Shown here one piece after another: positions 53,896 to 64,000 of a stretch of 64,000 nt of DNA. Under the pieces are notes generated by a model. It searched no databases. It was not told where the DNA came from and saw only the letters and a program-made list of their open reading frames with translations. This DNA comes from Trachythela sp. YZ-2020. Lineage: Eukaryota > Cnidaria > Anthozoa > Malacalcyonacea > Clavulariidae. The stretch covers positions 682,001 through 746,000 of the forward strand of contig JADLSH010000106.1 in assembly GCA_016169945.1 (NCBI GenBank). The letters are read 5' to 3'. A program made the translations under genes and the position numbers. Positions within the stretch are counted from its first letter, which is position 1; every line of letters starts with the position of its first letter.

Positions 53896-54755
53896 GCCCG
53901 TGCGCCTATGTAGAACTCATTAGCATGTTAGTCATATATGAGATGTGCGTGCAGTATTTTAAGTAATGATGTCATTTGACCACCAGTACATACATTTGAA
54001 AAATTGAAAACCTATAATATGGTTGACTAATACCAAGCCTCAACACATTTTTTTTGCCAGACACCTTTTGCCAGACAGATAGTCTGGTCGCAATATATTT
54101 CTTGCCCGGGAGACCGACTTTAAATAGCACAAGAAGAAACTAAATTTGCGGCATTTGTGAACGTGATTTATATTATAGTATATCGCTTTCAATAGACGCC
54201 GCTTGTCTGCCTTCAATCCATGCATTTGCAATGGATGTGGCAAACTAGGCCGTTGGAAATGCGGTTGTTTGTCAGATGTTACAAGGCTGTTACGTAACTG
54301 TTGGGAAATTTAACAGTGTAACAAAGCTGTGTCTGTGATTTTGGAAACACAAAAGCAGGAAGCATTTCCCCAGTAACTCCCCTGTATATTGAGGAACATA
54401 ACATTTGTTATAACTGGATTTTATATCTGCATTTGTTGGTTTCCCACTTTGTCCTGCCATTTCCATGGAGGCAGGAGGCAGGATTCACAATGACTGGTTC
54501 ATAGTTACCTGTAGTAATTTTAATGTGTATTAAATATTGTTAAATGCAGTTTTTAAATACAGTATTTGCATTTTAATGATTTTATACACACAACAACTTA
54601 GCATTTTTAGTTCCTGTCATGGCCAAAAAATGTAGTGGATGTTAAGATGTCAAATACTTTAATTTTTCCAACTATACTTATGATTAACAGGAGTATTATA
54701 TTCATAAATTTATGTCGAGCTAAAAGTATATGTATACAGTATGAATGCATAAACA
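53896..54755. other. No gene seen
   Basis: AT-rich sequence. The part near 54010-54060 resembles 55810-55870, an old local duplication. Confidence 0.45.

Positions 54756-54756
<1 letters not shown>

Positions 54757-54786
<30 letters not shown>
54757..54786. repeat. (TA)n microsatellite
   Basis: A perfect TA run adjoining the left hammerhead unit. A similar run separates the two units at 55089-55128. Confidence 0.9.
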
Positions 54787-54789
<3 letters not shown>

Positions 54790-55090
54790 AAATCTGCAGA
54801 CATGCATGTTTCGCCGTTCAACGGCTCGTCAGTGCAGCTTGTAACGCAGTCCAGATGCGACTGACTTCGTATTTATACACCATACTCTTGCCCTCACCAA
54901 GCGCATGTGGTACAATACTCAGACACATGCGCATCCAGACATGCGTGAAGTGTCTTGGGGCCAGAGTGCTCAAACGACCACAAGGGAAGTGAGCTTTTGC
55001 ATTATAGCTTATAGCCACCAATTAACCTCACAGAGTGCTCAACAACACAAAGTGAAGGAGCATATATAGTCAAATCTGCAGACATGCATG
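54787..55090 (-). mobile_element. Retrozyme-like unit, minus strand, 282-nt monomer
   Basis: One full hammerhead (54794-54837) and the 3' half of a second (55070-55089: stem III, cleavage site and stem I strand) lie in the same minus-strand orientation. Their cleavage points (54798/54799 and 55080/55081) are 282 nt apart, the arrangement expected for a dimer-derived, self-cleaving small retroelement (retrozyme). There is no ORF. The partner copy on the plus strand is at 55129-55345. Confidence 0.72.
54794..54837 (-). ncRNA. Hammerhead ribozyme, minus strand
   Basis: All parts are present: stem I CTGCA/TGCAG, core CTGACGA, stem II GCCG/CGGC with a TTGAA loop, GAAA, stem III ACAT/ATGT closed by GC, and cleavage triplet GTC before TGCAG. 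No mismatches in any stem. Confidence 0.88.
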
Positions 55091-55094
55091 TATA

Positions 55095-55128
<34 letters not shown>
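55089..55128. repeat. (TA)n microsatellite
   Basis: Interrupted TA run between the inverted hammerhead units. Confidence 0.9.
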
Positions 55129-55129
<1 letters not shown>

Positions 55130-55345
55130 ATGCAAAAGTTCACTTCCCTTGTGGTCGTTTGAGCACTCTGGCCCCAAGACACTTCACGCATGTCTGGATG
55201 CGTATGTGTCTGAGTATTGTACCACATGCGCTTGGTGAGGGCAAGAGTATGGTGTATAAATACGAAGTCACTCGCATTTAGACTGCGTTACAAGCTGCAC
55301 TGACGAGCCGTTGAACGGCGAAACATGCATGTCTGCAGATTTGAC
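55129..55345 (+). mobile_element. Retrozyme-like unit, plus strand, 5' truncated
   Basis: Near-identical inverted copy of the minus-strand unit, starting at AATGCAAAAG(T/C)TCACTTCCC and running to the end of the hammerhead and TTTGACTATATA. It lacks about 60 nt of the monomer start and the upstream partial hammerhead. Confidence 0.72.
55295..55338 (+). ncRNA. Hammerhead ribozyme, plus strand
   Basis: Stem I CTGCA (55295-55299) with TGCAG (55334-55338); CTGACGA at 55300-55306; stem II 55307-55319; GAAA 55320-55323; stem III up to GTC; predicted cleavage after 55333. Complete and mismatch-free. Confidence 0.9.
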
Positions 55346-55379
55346 TATATATGTATATGTACACAGTTTACAATGATTT

Positions 55380-56270
55380 ATGTATACACTATAATTATTA
55401 ATTAATCCTGAATTTGAAGTCTCGATAAATATATAATAATTATAAAGAGCCTGAATTTGGCAAAATATTAAATTCTGCGTTACTCTACAGAAAAAAATAT
55501 TGAATGTAGCCTGTAAAGATAATAAATAAGAAATATTTACCTGAAAACCTTAGTTTTCTGTATAAATCGCACATTGTATGACCGTGGACACATGTTGTGA
55601 AAAATCTGTGGTGTTTTTGGGGTATTTTATGGATAAACGTTTAGATATTAAAGACTAATGTGGGACTAAAGTTCCAGAAAGTGTGGTCTATTGATGGATA
55701 ATTTTCGTGACGTCAAAAAATTGACGTAGGGGCTGTTTGTGTCCAACGACGAAGAAGAAAAAATGCGAGCCGAAACCTATAGTTGCTGCGACGCCTAGCA
55801 ACTAAAAACTGAAAACCCATAATATGATCAACTACTAAATACCAAATCTCGACATATTCTTTTTCGCAAAACCTTCCACTGGTTACCGTTGAAATGATAT
55901 ATTTGATTAGTGATAGGGAATGGCAGTTAGTAGACTAATTTCAATTTTCAAATAGTCCGGTTGAAAAATGTCTCGCACCCCTGTCCCTGTAGCAATGCCA
56001 TGGGAGATGTTCATTGGGGCTGAGCCACACTTTTTTGTCCGATCAAACTTATGATTACAGAAGAGTATAAAAATATCGATTGTCACAGTGTAACAGTTGA
56101 TAATATAAATCCTGAATTTCCCGTCTCGATAGAAATCGATAAATATATATTGTCCAGAGCTTGGATTTGCTCAAACATTAAATTCTGTCTTATACTCTAC
56201 ATACATAAACAAATTTAATGTAACATGTAAAGATAATAATAGACAATGTTTACCTGAATACTCGTACATT
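55380..56270. repeat. Diverged local duplication
   Basis: About 55400-55555 (ATCCTGAATTTGAAGTCTCG through GTAAAGATAATAA to TTTACCTGA) matches about 56105-56260 imperfectly. No ORF. Minus-strand GTAAAT/GTAAAC donors at both ends hint at a duplicated exon, without firm support. Confidence 0.6.
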
Positions 56271-56279
56271 TTGGATTCA

Positions 56280-57180
56280 GAGTATAAAGTCGGATCGTTT
56301 ATCATCGTTTGATGTTGCTCGAACTCGAAAGCCTTTTCTTATTAAACTTCCGAATATAGATATCGCCAGCCATTTTACCCGCATAGAAATATTCGTCCTC
56401 TTTGCAATTTGTTTCACATTAAAAGCAGTTAATAATTCGTAGATAAAGAATATTGTATAACTTGCAGCAAGAAAAACGACATTGTATTAACAATACAGTG
56501 AATCCCATGCCGAAAACTTCGACGTGTTTCGAAATCTAGGTTCGTATTCATGAACGATTGCATCATGCATGTCAAATTTCGGAAACAAATTTCGCGAGGG
56601 AAAGTTGAAAACGCTGACGCCCGCGGTAAATTGGGGCAGTGACAAATCTGTGACGCAGGTCACTTTGTGGCATCAGACGAAAAAAATCTCTGCCGAATCC
56701 TATAGTTGCTCCCCAGCAACTAATTAGGGAATTTTTATTGTTTTATACCCTAGCAAACTTTTAAATATTCTAATTAACACTTAGTTGCCAAAGGTGAGGT
56801 GATTGCAAGCCTATAATAATTTAAAACATTGAATTCGGCAGCTCTCGAAGAAGCCATTTTGAAAAAAGTGATAGTCACTCGCTAGCCATGCTTGTAGAAC
56901 CGCGAAGGCGGTTGTTCACCGTTAATATTTTCAAAAAATTGAGACCATCATGTTTTAATGCCGGTTTATACATTATAGATTTCTTAACAGAAATTCATGT
57001 GAATTTGCTTTGATTTGCGATATATTCAAAAAAAGGTTTTACACTGCCAAAAAACAGTGATCAAGGCAAACGTACAATGATCAATGATTCATAGTACAGA
57101 TCAGCTATTTTCAAATTGTCATTCTTTAATCGTGCGACGCACCGCTGATATAATTTGGTATCTAAGTGAAAGCATTCTCA
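56280..57180. other. Intron of the PAN-FReD gene, no other feature
   Basis: No supported exon. ATAGTTGCT...AGCAACTAA near 56700 echoes 55780. Confidence 0.5.
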
Positions 57181-57186
57181 TTACAG

Positions 57187-57401
57187 GTGGCCCGCTACCA
57201 ATATCTGCAGTCATATCAGCTCACACCGTGCATTCTGAAACAGAATGTTCTTTGAAATGTCTCCAAGAATATTTCTGTGTTGGATTTAACTACAACTCAG
57301 TGAAACTAGACTTAGAAAACTGTCAACTCAGTGGTGAGGGCAATGAAAATATTATGGACATTAACGGCAATAACTGGATATTTTATCAGATTTTGACAAC
57401 A
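57187..57401 (+). CDS. PAN/apple-domain exon of the FReD gene
   Basis: Follows ATTACAG and ends before GTAAGT. It encodes GGPLPISAVISAH then ECSLKCLQEYFCVGFNYNS and ENCQLSGEGNE: the C-x3-C...C-x-GFNY...C arrangement of a short PAN domain, as placed before fibrinogen domains in many invertebrate secreted lectin-like proteins. The acceptor is phase 1, matching the signal-peptide exons. The donor is phase 0, matching the FReD exon at 60118. It probably mediates protein or carbohydrate contacts outside the cell. A SINE sits in the following intron. Confidence 0.85.
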
Positions 57402-57511
57402 GTAAGTAAGAGGAAGTCCCTATTATTAATTAATCTTTGAAGTTTACCTTATCACAACCCGCACACCCGATAACCTATATATACAGAACTCACGGTTACA
57501 GCTCAGCAACT

Positions 57512-57596
57512 GGCCTCTGTAGCTCAGTTGGTTAGAGCGCTGCACCAGAATCGCAGGACCGTGGGTTCAATTCCCGCCAGAGGACCTAGTGTTGCA
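57512..57596 (+). mobile_element. tRNA-derived SINE, copy 3
   Basis: GGCCTCTGTAGCTCAGTTGG (A-box), GTGGGTTCAATTCCC (B-box) and a closing CCAGAGGACC pairing with the start. The upstream ACGGTTACAGCTCAGCAACT links it to the copies at 26.4 and 26.7 kb. It could be mistaken for a tRNA gene, but the anticodon stem-loop is irregular. Confidence 0.8.
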
Positions 57597-57599
57597 ACC

Positions 57600-59380
57600 G
57601 TTCCTGGTTAGGTCTTAAAATTGTGTATTTATCTACTCACTTGGATTATCCGCCAAACCCAGTATAGTAAGAGGAAGTGTCTATTATTATGCATCTCCTA
57701 GTCGTTAGCCGAGAAAGGGCGTCGCAAATATTGACAAAATCTTTGCAATAATGAATCAAATATCCCCCTTCTTTTAGTTGTGGAATCTGTGCTAAATAAT
57801 ACGGAAGCTAAGAATTGTTTGTAAATGTTATAGCAATATTGGCTTGAATAAACATAAAGTTAACGTACGCGCTAACTAAGACTTGAGAAAGCACGGTAGA
57901 CTTTTACATTTCAAAAGTTAGTCAAAATGTGACAATTTTTTTAAATCTTCCCGTCTGTATTGTTTACAAATACACCGAACATTAGTACGCCAGAACTACA
58001 TCTTCTTTTAACTTTGAGGCGTAAACGAATGGAATTATTTCGATACTCGCCCATCGAAATTGTCGAAATTTTGCAGTAACGCGAGTATCGTGCTTCGAGA
58101 GGCCTATCCAAGGAATGAAAATTCCTATCGAGTAGTTTTGAAATCTCAATACTCAAAGCATTTTCAGCAAACGTATGGAGAATGGTTAAAGTTCGTTATT
58201 AAGTCTGTATTAACTGTATGCTAAATAGTACCAATGCAAATGCAGTGTTTCCAGGAATATCGCGCGCTTTCATTCTCTTTGCATATTTTCGTACAATAGT
58301 GCTTGTTAAATTGAGATGCCCTGCTGTATATACTTGTTCCTTTTTAAAGACAGGTGAATATACATATTGAAGAACGTAGTAGTTTCGACAACTTTAATTA
58401 ACTAATATCAAATATTAATAACATAATAGAAATCGCAAGCCATTGCTAACCGCCCAATAAAATTCATATTGATCGAAATAGAAGTTTCTGCCTCACAATT
58501 TTGGTATACATCAGGCAAAATGTAGAAGAAATATGAAGGCAGGAACCATGGAAATTAGAAATTGCTTTGCTATGGAAATTAGTTATTGCTTTGCTAGTGA
58601 AGAACGGTCGACTACTCTACTTCACTAATACAAAATAATTTTGGATGTGGGGGGCGGTTCTCCTGTCACGAGCATCTGCAATATACGCAGTAATAGAACG
58701 CTGGACGTTGAGGGGAGAGGCACATGCACTTGTGAAGCTATCACAGTAAGTTAGCTCGTTGCTTCGGCATGGAATCTACACGACGGCATCTGAATAGAAC
58801 AACAGTTGAACCGTAAATCTGCATATCTGTAAATCTGTGCGTGCGCAGTATACAGTTGAAAATAATAGAGTAGTAAAGCATATATGTTTACATTCATTTA
58901 CCTTCAGGTTTCCAACGGCGTGTTACTGTACGTTTTAAATTTGAACAATTAGTTCACGAGAAACATGATTTTAAGCGACTGAGATTGAGGAATAATGATT
59001 CTGAATACCATAATATAGAGTCCCTGAAATAAGCGTCCCAAAAATATACGATAGTGTACAAAATATTCGGATATCATACATATCTTACGATATCATAAAA
59101 TATCTTAGGATATCATGCAATATCTGAGGATATCATACAATATCTCTTTATCCATTATTCTCCCGTTTTATCAGCCAGCGAAATATATTGTACAACATTA
59201 CCCCGTACTATCTTTTAAGATTCTTTAAATATTCTCGCTTATTCAGATTTTGTATCTAGATGATCTTCATTACGACTTAGTTATGATTTAGACAACGCAT
59301 AGAATGTGTTTGTTTCTAACGCCAAAAACTATATTCAACGTTTGTATGAAAACTACTCTTATAAAACTTTATTCGATATT
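57600..59380. other. Intronic, no gene
   Basis: No exon supported. It contains the short tandem repeat at 59069-59146. Confidence 0.5.
59069..59146. repeat. GGATATCATA(C/A)AATATCT tandem repeat
   Basis: About 3.5 copies of a 23-25 bp unit based on GGATATCAT...ATATCTTA. Confidence 0.7.
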
Positions 59381-59384
59381 AAAA

Positions 59385-59605
59385 TCTCGCTTAAAAATCA
59401 CTGCTTGTCACATTTTGTATACACTTCGCTATATACAAACGCTTGAAACTTTCTAAGGTTTAAATCTCTGTAAGAACTATGTCTATCTTTGTAATATAAA
59501 TGTCGCACTCGCTATATTAATGGACTCAGAAAACCGTTTGTTATTACTTCGCATCAGGGAATAACAATTTACCTAGATACGAGAATATATCTATTACCAT
59601 TAAGG
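59385..59605 (+). mobile_element. Relic of the Polinton-like arm
   Basis: AATCTCGCTTAAAAATCACT, AAGGTTTAAATC, CTGTAAGAACTATGT and GATACGAGAATATAT appear in the same order and spacing as in 18721-18965 of the right arm. Identity is moderate with small indels. No terminal repeats are visible. It lies in the intron before the FReD exon and shows that the family has at least one more, older copy. Confidence 0.72.
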
Positions 59606-59784
59606 AGTTTATAAATCGAAAATTTCACCATGTCCAAACAAAACATATTTCTGCTTGTTATTATGTACCAGAAAATATGCTGAACTAAGCAAATTTCGCC
59701 CAAACATGTCTGCTCTTCTTCCGTGACGTCATTCCATATTAACAAGTGACGTCATTGCATATTAATGAGATATTAAAGGAGTGG

Positions 59785-59885
59785 TCTGACCCTTGATCCA
59801 TCCAATCCGACTCTTGCTCCATCCCATCCTACCCTTGCTCCACCCCATCCAACCCTGCTCCATCCTTACTCCACTGTGCTCCACA
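59785..59885 (+). repeat. 26-bp CTTGCTCCATCCCATCC repeat
   Basis: About four irregular copies of a (CT)TGCTCCA(T/C)CC(C/A)ATCC unit within 100 bp. Confidence 0.7.
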
Positions 59886-60117
59886 ACAAAAAGGGGTCGA
59901 ACGGCCTGTATATTTACTACTCACCGCGTACAACGTGTTAAAACACGTTATTAGCTGAAGAAGCCAACTTTATTGTCGAAAAGGGTTAAGAAATGAAGCT
60001 GAGACTTTGAAGAAGATTTCTGTGCTTATTCCAGAAGATGACTAAAGCTTAGAAAGGTGGAATAACTCTTGGACAGTTTATTATTATGTTGTAGGTTTAA
60101 TTCTAATATCTTTCTAG

Positions 60118-60505
60118 GGAAAAGCGCAGGATTGCAGCATGCTTTACAGAAGAAATGGAATAAGAAGAAACGGTGTTTATGAAATAGATCCAGATGGAAA
60201 GGGAAGTTTCAAAGTGTTCTGTGATATGACAACATCCGGAGGAGGATGGACTGTGTTTCAACGTCGTCTTGACGGAAGTGTTGACTTCTATCGAGGATGG
60301 CAAGATTACAAAATCGGCTTTGGTAATTTGACTGGAGAATACTGGCTCGGTCTGGACAGCATTCACAGGCTTACAACTGATTTCCAAAATGAAATTCGCA
60401 TTGACTTGGAGGATACATCTGGGAACACCAAGTACGCACAATATAATTCCTTCACGGTCAGCAGTGAGCAGCAAAAGTATAACTTGAACCTTGGAACTTA
60501 TATTG
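60118..60505 (+). CDS. First fibrinogen-domain (FReD) exon
   Basis: Begins after TTTCTAG in phase 0 and ends at ATTG|GTAAGC in phase 1. It encodes about 129 residues: DCSMLYRRNGIRRNGVYEID, FKVFCDMTTSGGGWTVFQRR, SVDFYRGWQDYKIGFGNLTG and EYWLGLDSIHRL are FReD signatures of the A and B subdomains. The calcium-binding and ligand-pocket half must lie in a later exon, which is not found before 64000. Together with the signal exon and the PAN exon it gives a secreted PAN-FReD protein, likely an extracellular recognition molecule. The second half of such a domain is what the exon at 1-236 encodes for the upstream paralogue. Confidence 0.92.
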
Positions 60506-61636
60506 GTAAGCATATTATTGAACGTTTCTTTACGGTCGCTTATTGCTCAAATTAAATAGGGTAAAGAAAGCGCCAACTTGATATTGTGTATCTCAGTCCT
60601 ACAACTGGTTTACCCTCCAAGTTTTGGCATATGCCCAACACTTAAAAACTCCGAATCTACCTGCTGATTTTGTGTCTTGCCACAAAAGGGTGATCAATTT
60701 TAGCATTCAAGCGACAACAAAATGGGTTGCAGCATCAGAATGAACGCCCGTATTACTTGTAAATCAAGAGAAATTTAACATTTATATTGCTTGTAATATT
60801 CTTGCGGATGCATCTGCAAAACTTCCCAAACTTATAATTTCATTAAACACTGCGGGAAAACGGCTGCTCGTGCATCAGCTTGACTAAAATTTGCGTGGCG
60901 AAAACTTGATGCCTAAGTGTTTCGGTGGTTGGCGAATTCCCTAAAGGGCCATCTAAATAAAGTAACTTCCTCGTATTTCTTTGCTCTGAAATTGTGAATT
61001 ATCGAAATAATCAATTTGTCAACTTAAAAACTAAAAACTATTATAGTTCAAACTGGAGAAATAGCATCATGCAATAAAATGAACCAAAGGTGACTGTCGA
61101 AAATCTATCAAGTAAAAACTTCTCATACACAGCCATGCTAGGAGGCTTTTCGTACGTTCATTTGATTCACATTTATTCCGTAGCTTCGATCTTTTGCGCA
61201 GCATGAAAACCTTTTGTGTAAACACTGCGAATTATGTTTATGATTTATTCAAAATATTAAGGACATTAAGACCAATATACTCCTGAGAATTTCCTTATAT
61301 TTTAGCTCTAAACTTACGTAATTAATTATTTTGCACGAAGTGCTCGATATATCCCCGTTCAAACAAGTTATTCTATATATATAATTTCTATTTCTTTGAA
61401 AATGTAGATGTTAGAGGACTTATGATTACGGTCTAGTCTACTTGTTTGATTCTCTTGTTTGTTTCGCTCATCTTGTAAGGGTAAATGGCCAGGTTTTTGT
61501 TTTCAAAGGTGAAAATATATTTTCTATAATTTCCTAAAAACCGTATAGGAATCCGAATTATGATCCGCTACACATTAATAGGCATTCAGATCACCCAGTT
61601 ACCATGAACATCGATCAACAAGCGCATTTCACTTCT
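60506..61636. other. Intron, no exon seen
   Basis: No frame resembling the rest of the FReD domain. AT-rich. Confidence 0.5.
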
Positions 61637-61871
61637 CTTGTTTGACGAGGACACATTTCGAGAATCTGCAAAGAGAAAAGCAATTTTAGCCACACACTTG
61701 GCTACATGCACCAAGCACCACAACACGAACGCAGAAATAGGCAACATCACTTGGTTCAACCCTCCATTTAGTAAGAGTGTCAGAATCAACATAGGACGTA
61801 ATATTTCCTCAACTGAATTTACAAAAAAGTCTTCAATAGGAACACAGTTAAGTTCAGCTATAGTCACATGA
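61637..61871 (+). pseudogene. Penelope-like RT fragment, plus strand
   Basis: The frame TFRESAKRKAILATHLATCT continues to NITWFNPPFSKSVRINIGRN. The WFNPPFSKSV(x)TNIGR segment is a conserved stretch downstream of the RT core in Penelope-like elements and is present again on the minus strand at 62317-62517 (WFNAPFSKSVSTNIGRN). It is a short dead fragment, inverted relative to the next one. Confidence 0.72.
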
Positions 61872-62019
61872 ACAATGTCCAATCCATAACCACTAAACAC
61901 GAATAATCACGAAAAACCAATCACAGGCACTTAAAAATGACCTAGATTTGTTGTGTCCATCAATAGCCTGCTTGATGTTTGACATACAACTGTAGCTTAT
62001 CTTAACTGTATTACGGTTA

Positions 62020-63483
62020 AATATCCTCTGTAGAGAGTTTTGTGCGGGAATTCCTCGTCAATAATCTTTAAGGAAGATTGTCCAACATTAGTAGAAACAT
62101 TCTCGCTATACGGATGATTGTACCACACAATGTTTCCTTTACTGTGTCGGGTATTCTTATTAGTCGCTTGGTTAATTTAAGGGATGGTTAAATTTCAGCT
62201 TGTGATTGTAACCACTTTTGTCAAGGGCTTGCTGATTGACGGAGTAGCCTGTTTGAATGACTCTTCATCAGAGGATATTTCGGTTAGTCGTTTGTTAATG
62301 GATAATGGAATGTTGCTCAAAACACTAGGTGGGTGGTTAGACATCCCATACGGAAAATAGAACAAATTAAGAACGTTCTGTGGTTGTTATGACTAAGGAA
62401 ATTACGTCCTATGTTTGTGCTAACACTCTTGCTAAATGGTGCGTTGAACCAAATGATGTTGCGTTGCCTATTCCATGAGTTGTTGTTGCGGTGTGTGCTG
62501 AATGTAGCTAAGTTCATGATTAATTAAAGCTGCTATGCCTACGTGCGTTCTGATATATGGGTGCAGATTCCAGAAAAGTTTGCTCATCTGATGAAAGAAG
62601 TGCGATGTGCTTGTTAATTGATGCCCGCTGGGTGATTAGAGTGCATATTTATGTATAGTGGATCGTCATTGGACTTCCTATAGGGCCTATGTTTTCCATT
62701 GTTATGGTCAATAGTTCATCTAAAAAGTTTATCTTGCGTAAATTTGATTCAGCGGTAATTTTTAGGTCAAACTGCTCGAAAATGTTGTGGATATTTTCTT
62801 GTTTTGTCTGCTAATCGTGCTGATTTACTTTCTTTAATAGGCAAACGATCTCTATATAGGCCGATGCTTTCTTTGCCAAATTTTTTACTCAGATGGTTTA
62901 AAATGAAAAGGCCTACTAAATTACAAATTTCCGCGCCGTCGAAACAGCCCATGGTAACGTCAAACAAACTCTCGCTATCTTTTTTTATCCATGAAATTCC
63001 GGTATTGAAAAGGAGAGATTTTCTAGCGTGTTTTATAATTGAAATATAGTTTTCAGGTATACTAGCCCAAGATAAAGCTTTTACCAATAGTTTTTCAGAA
63101 ATAGATGGGTAGAAATCGACTATGTCAAACGAAATAATACTGTGTCTGTCCTTATCTTTTATATTGCCAAACCTCTGAATAACTTGTTTTTTATTCCTCC
63201 ATTGATTTAAATAGTTTTTGTCTCTAATTAGAATTAATTTTGTCCAAAGTATAATTTGCTTATCTTCCCGTTCTTTGTGGTCTTTTAAAGATATAAATGC
63301 TTCGCGTTTTTTCATTTTTTCTATTCTGTCGCCGATTCCTAAATTGTTCGAAATGTTTTTTAGTTCTGAATCAATTTCATCTATACTGTACTCGGATCCA
63401 TGTTTTTGTGATGTTGTCGTGTAAGAGCTTGTTGTATGTGTCGAGCGAGGTTTCATAAATATTCCTAGTTTTGCAGTCTGCAA
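62020..63483 (-). pseudogene. Penelope-like element reverse transcriptase, degenerate
   Basis: The minus-strand frame 63483-62767 contains SLKDHKEREDKQI (the upstream IFSLKDHK-like motif), SIISFDIVDFYPSISEKLL (motif A), DVTMGCFDGAEICNLVGLF (motif B) and IGLYRDRLPI, where the catalytic YRDD has become YRDR. LADKTRK follows, then a frame change at about 62815, with homologous coding (IHNIFEQFDLKIT, NLRKINFLDELL) to about 62640. The WFNAPFSKSV segment lies at 62317-62517. Loss of the second catalytic Asp and several frame breaks make it dead. A hammerhead-like CTGATGA remnant near 62275 lacks stem II. Confidence 0.85.
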
Positions 63484-64000
63484 AAATGAAAATGTTGGTA
63501 GACGAATTGATTTTCTTTAGATCGTTAGTCAAAGATTTCTGAAATATGGTTTTTACTTTTTTTGTTTTTAAGAAAGAAATTAGCTTTCCATCTCATACGT
63601 TTTATTACACTTTCCACTTTTCAAATAAGCGTCCTGTGATGGTATTGGGATATTCTTTAGTGAATAGTCAAATCGAAATTGCCGCATTTTGAAGTTAAAT
63701 ATATGAATAACGTAAACTCAAGAGTGCACAACCGATATACGGGTGCAAATATACGTGTAGGTTTAGGTCTGCGAAACGCAAAGAGTGCTCGATAACATAT
63801 AGTTAGAGCAAATTATAGAGTTTAGCTTACCTCAAAACTTGTCTGCAACAGGCTGTTTCATCTGTAAAAGAATCATCAAAAATTACATTGGCATTATATT
63901 ACAAGAACCATCAAAAATTACATTGGCATGACTGCAACTACATTCAAAGAGCGATTGGCCAATCACACTAAATCTTTTCAGCATAAAAAGCATGCAAATG
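63484..64000. other. No gene seen
   Basis: May include the 5' part of the Penelope-like element. AAAATTACATTGGCAT is repeated at about 63878-63930. No supported exon. Confidence 0.45.

Noticed and set aside
57512..57596. Genuine tRNA gene
   Set aside because: A and B boxes are present, but the anticodon arm is irregular and flanks match other SINE copies at 26.4 and 26.7 kb.
62255..62300. Third hammerhead in the minus-strand Penelope element
   Set aside because: CTGATGA and a later CCGTC are present but stem II and the GAAA box are missing; at most a decayed motif.

Overview
The window is animal nuclear DNA: AT-rich, with split genes (GT-AG introns), tRNA-derived SINEs, non-LTR LINEs with virus-like 2A motifs, Penelope-like elements (PLEs), hammerhead ribozymes and many foldback repeats. 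Secreted PAN/fibrinogen-domain genes in this repeat setting suggest a marine invertebrate, most likely a cnidarian. That assignment is inference; no marker gene settles it.

Host genes. Two fibrinogen-related (FReD) genes on the + strand bracket the window. The first contributes only its last exon (1-236). The second starts from an array of near-identical signal-peptide first exons (43446, 45745, 52034 and a truncated copy at 53755). It continues with a PAN/apple exon (57187-57401) and the first FReD exon (60118-60505), and then leaves the window. Splice phases agree at both junctions (1/1, then 0/0). A few weaker exon-like stretches lie at 28.5-29.7 kb (- strand) and 32.4-33.3 kb (+ strand).

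Main mobile element. Positions 12061-20260 hold an 8.2 kb near-palindromic element. It begins with AG and ends with CT, has (AGT)3 at its tips and a 6-bp ACAATA target duplication, and sits in the pentanucleotide tail of a LINE. These are Polinton/Maverick hallmarks, yet no polymerase, integrase or capsid gene is visible. Two inverted arms of about 3.5 kb each carry the same small genes: a one-TM protein, a 90-aa protein, a GRF zinc finger, a 45-aa ORF and a tandem RING-type protein. The arms flank a 1.1 kb single-copy core with an acidic 178-aa ORF. I read it as a non-autonomous, snap-back-like Polinton derivative. A 220-bp relic of the same arm lies near 59.4 kb.

Other elements. A degenerate LINE (4.4-8.8 kb, -) is split by a PLE fragment with a hammerhead-like motif. 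An internally deleted LINE (20.3-22.9 kb, -) and a LINE with an intact RT ORF (23.7-26.0 kb, +) follow. SINEs lie at 26.4, 26.7 and 57.5 kb. A 114-bp satellite occupies 34.6-35.3 kb, and several foldback MITEs lie between 30 and 40 kb. A 4.55 kb terminal-inverted-repeat transposon with a RecQ-like fragment (46574-51126) is inserted in the signal-exon array. An inverted pair of hammerhead-ribozyme units (54.8-55.3 kb) resembles retrozymes. Decayed PLE RT lies at 61.6-63.5 kb.

Long stretches at 1.4-3.9, 8.8-11.9, 26.9-28.5, 40.5-42.3 and 57.6-59.4 kb show no gene I can support.
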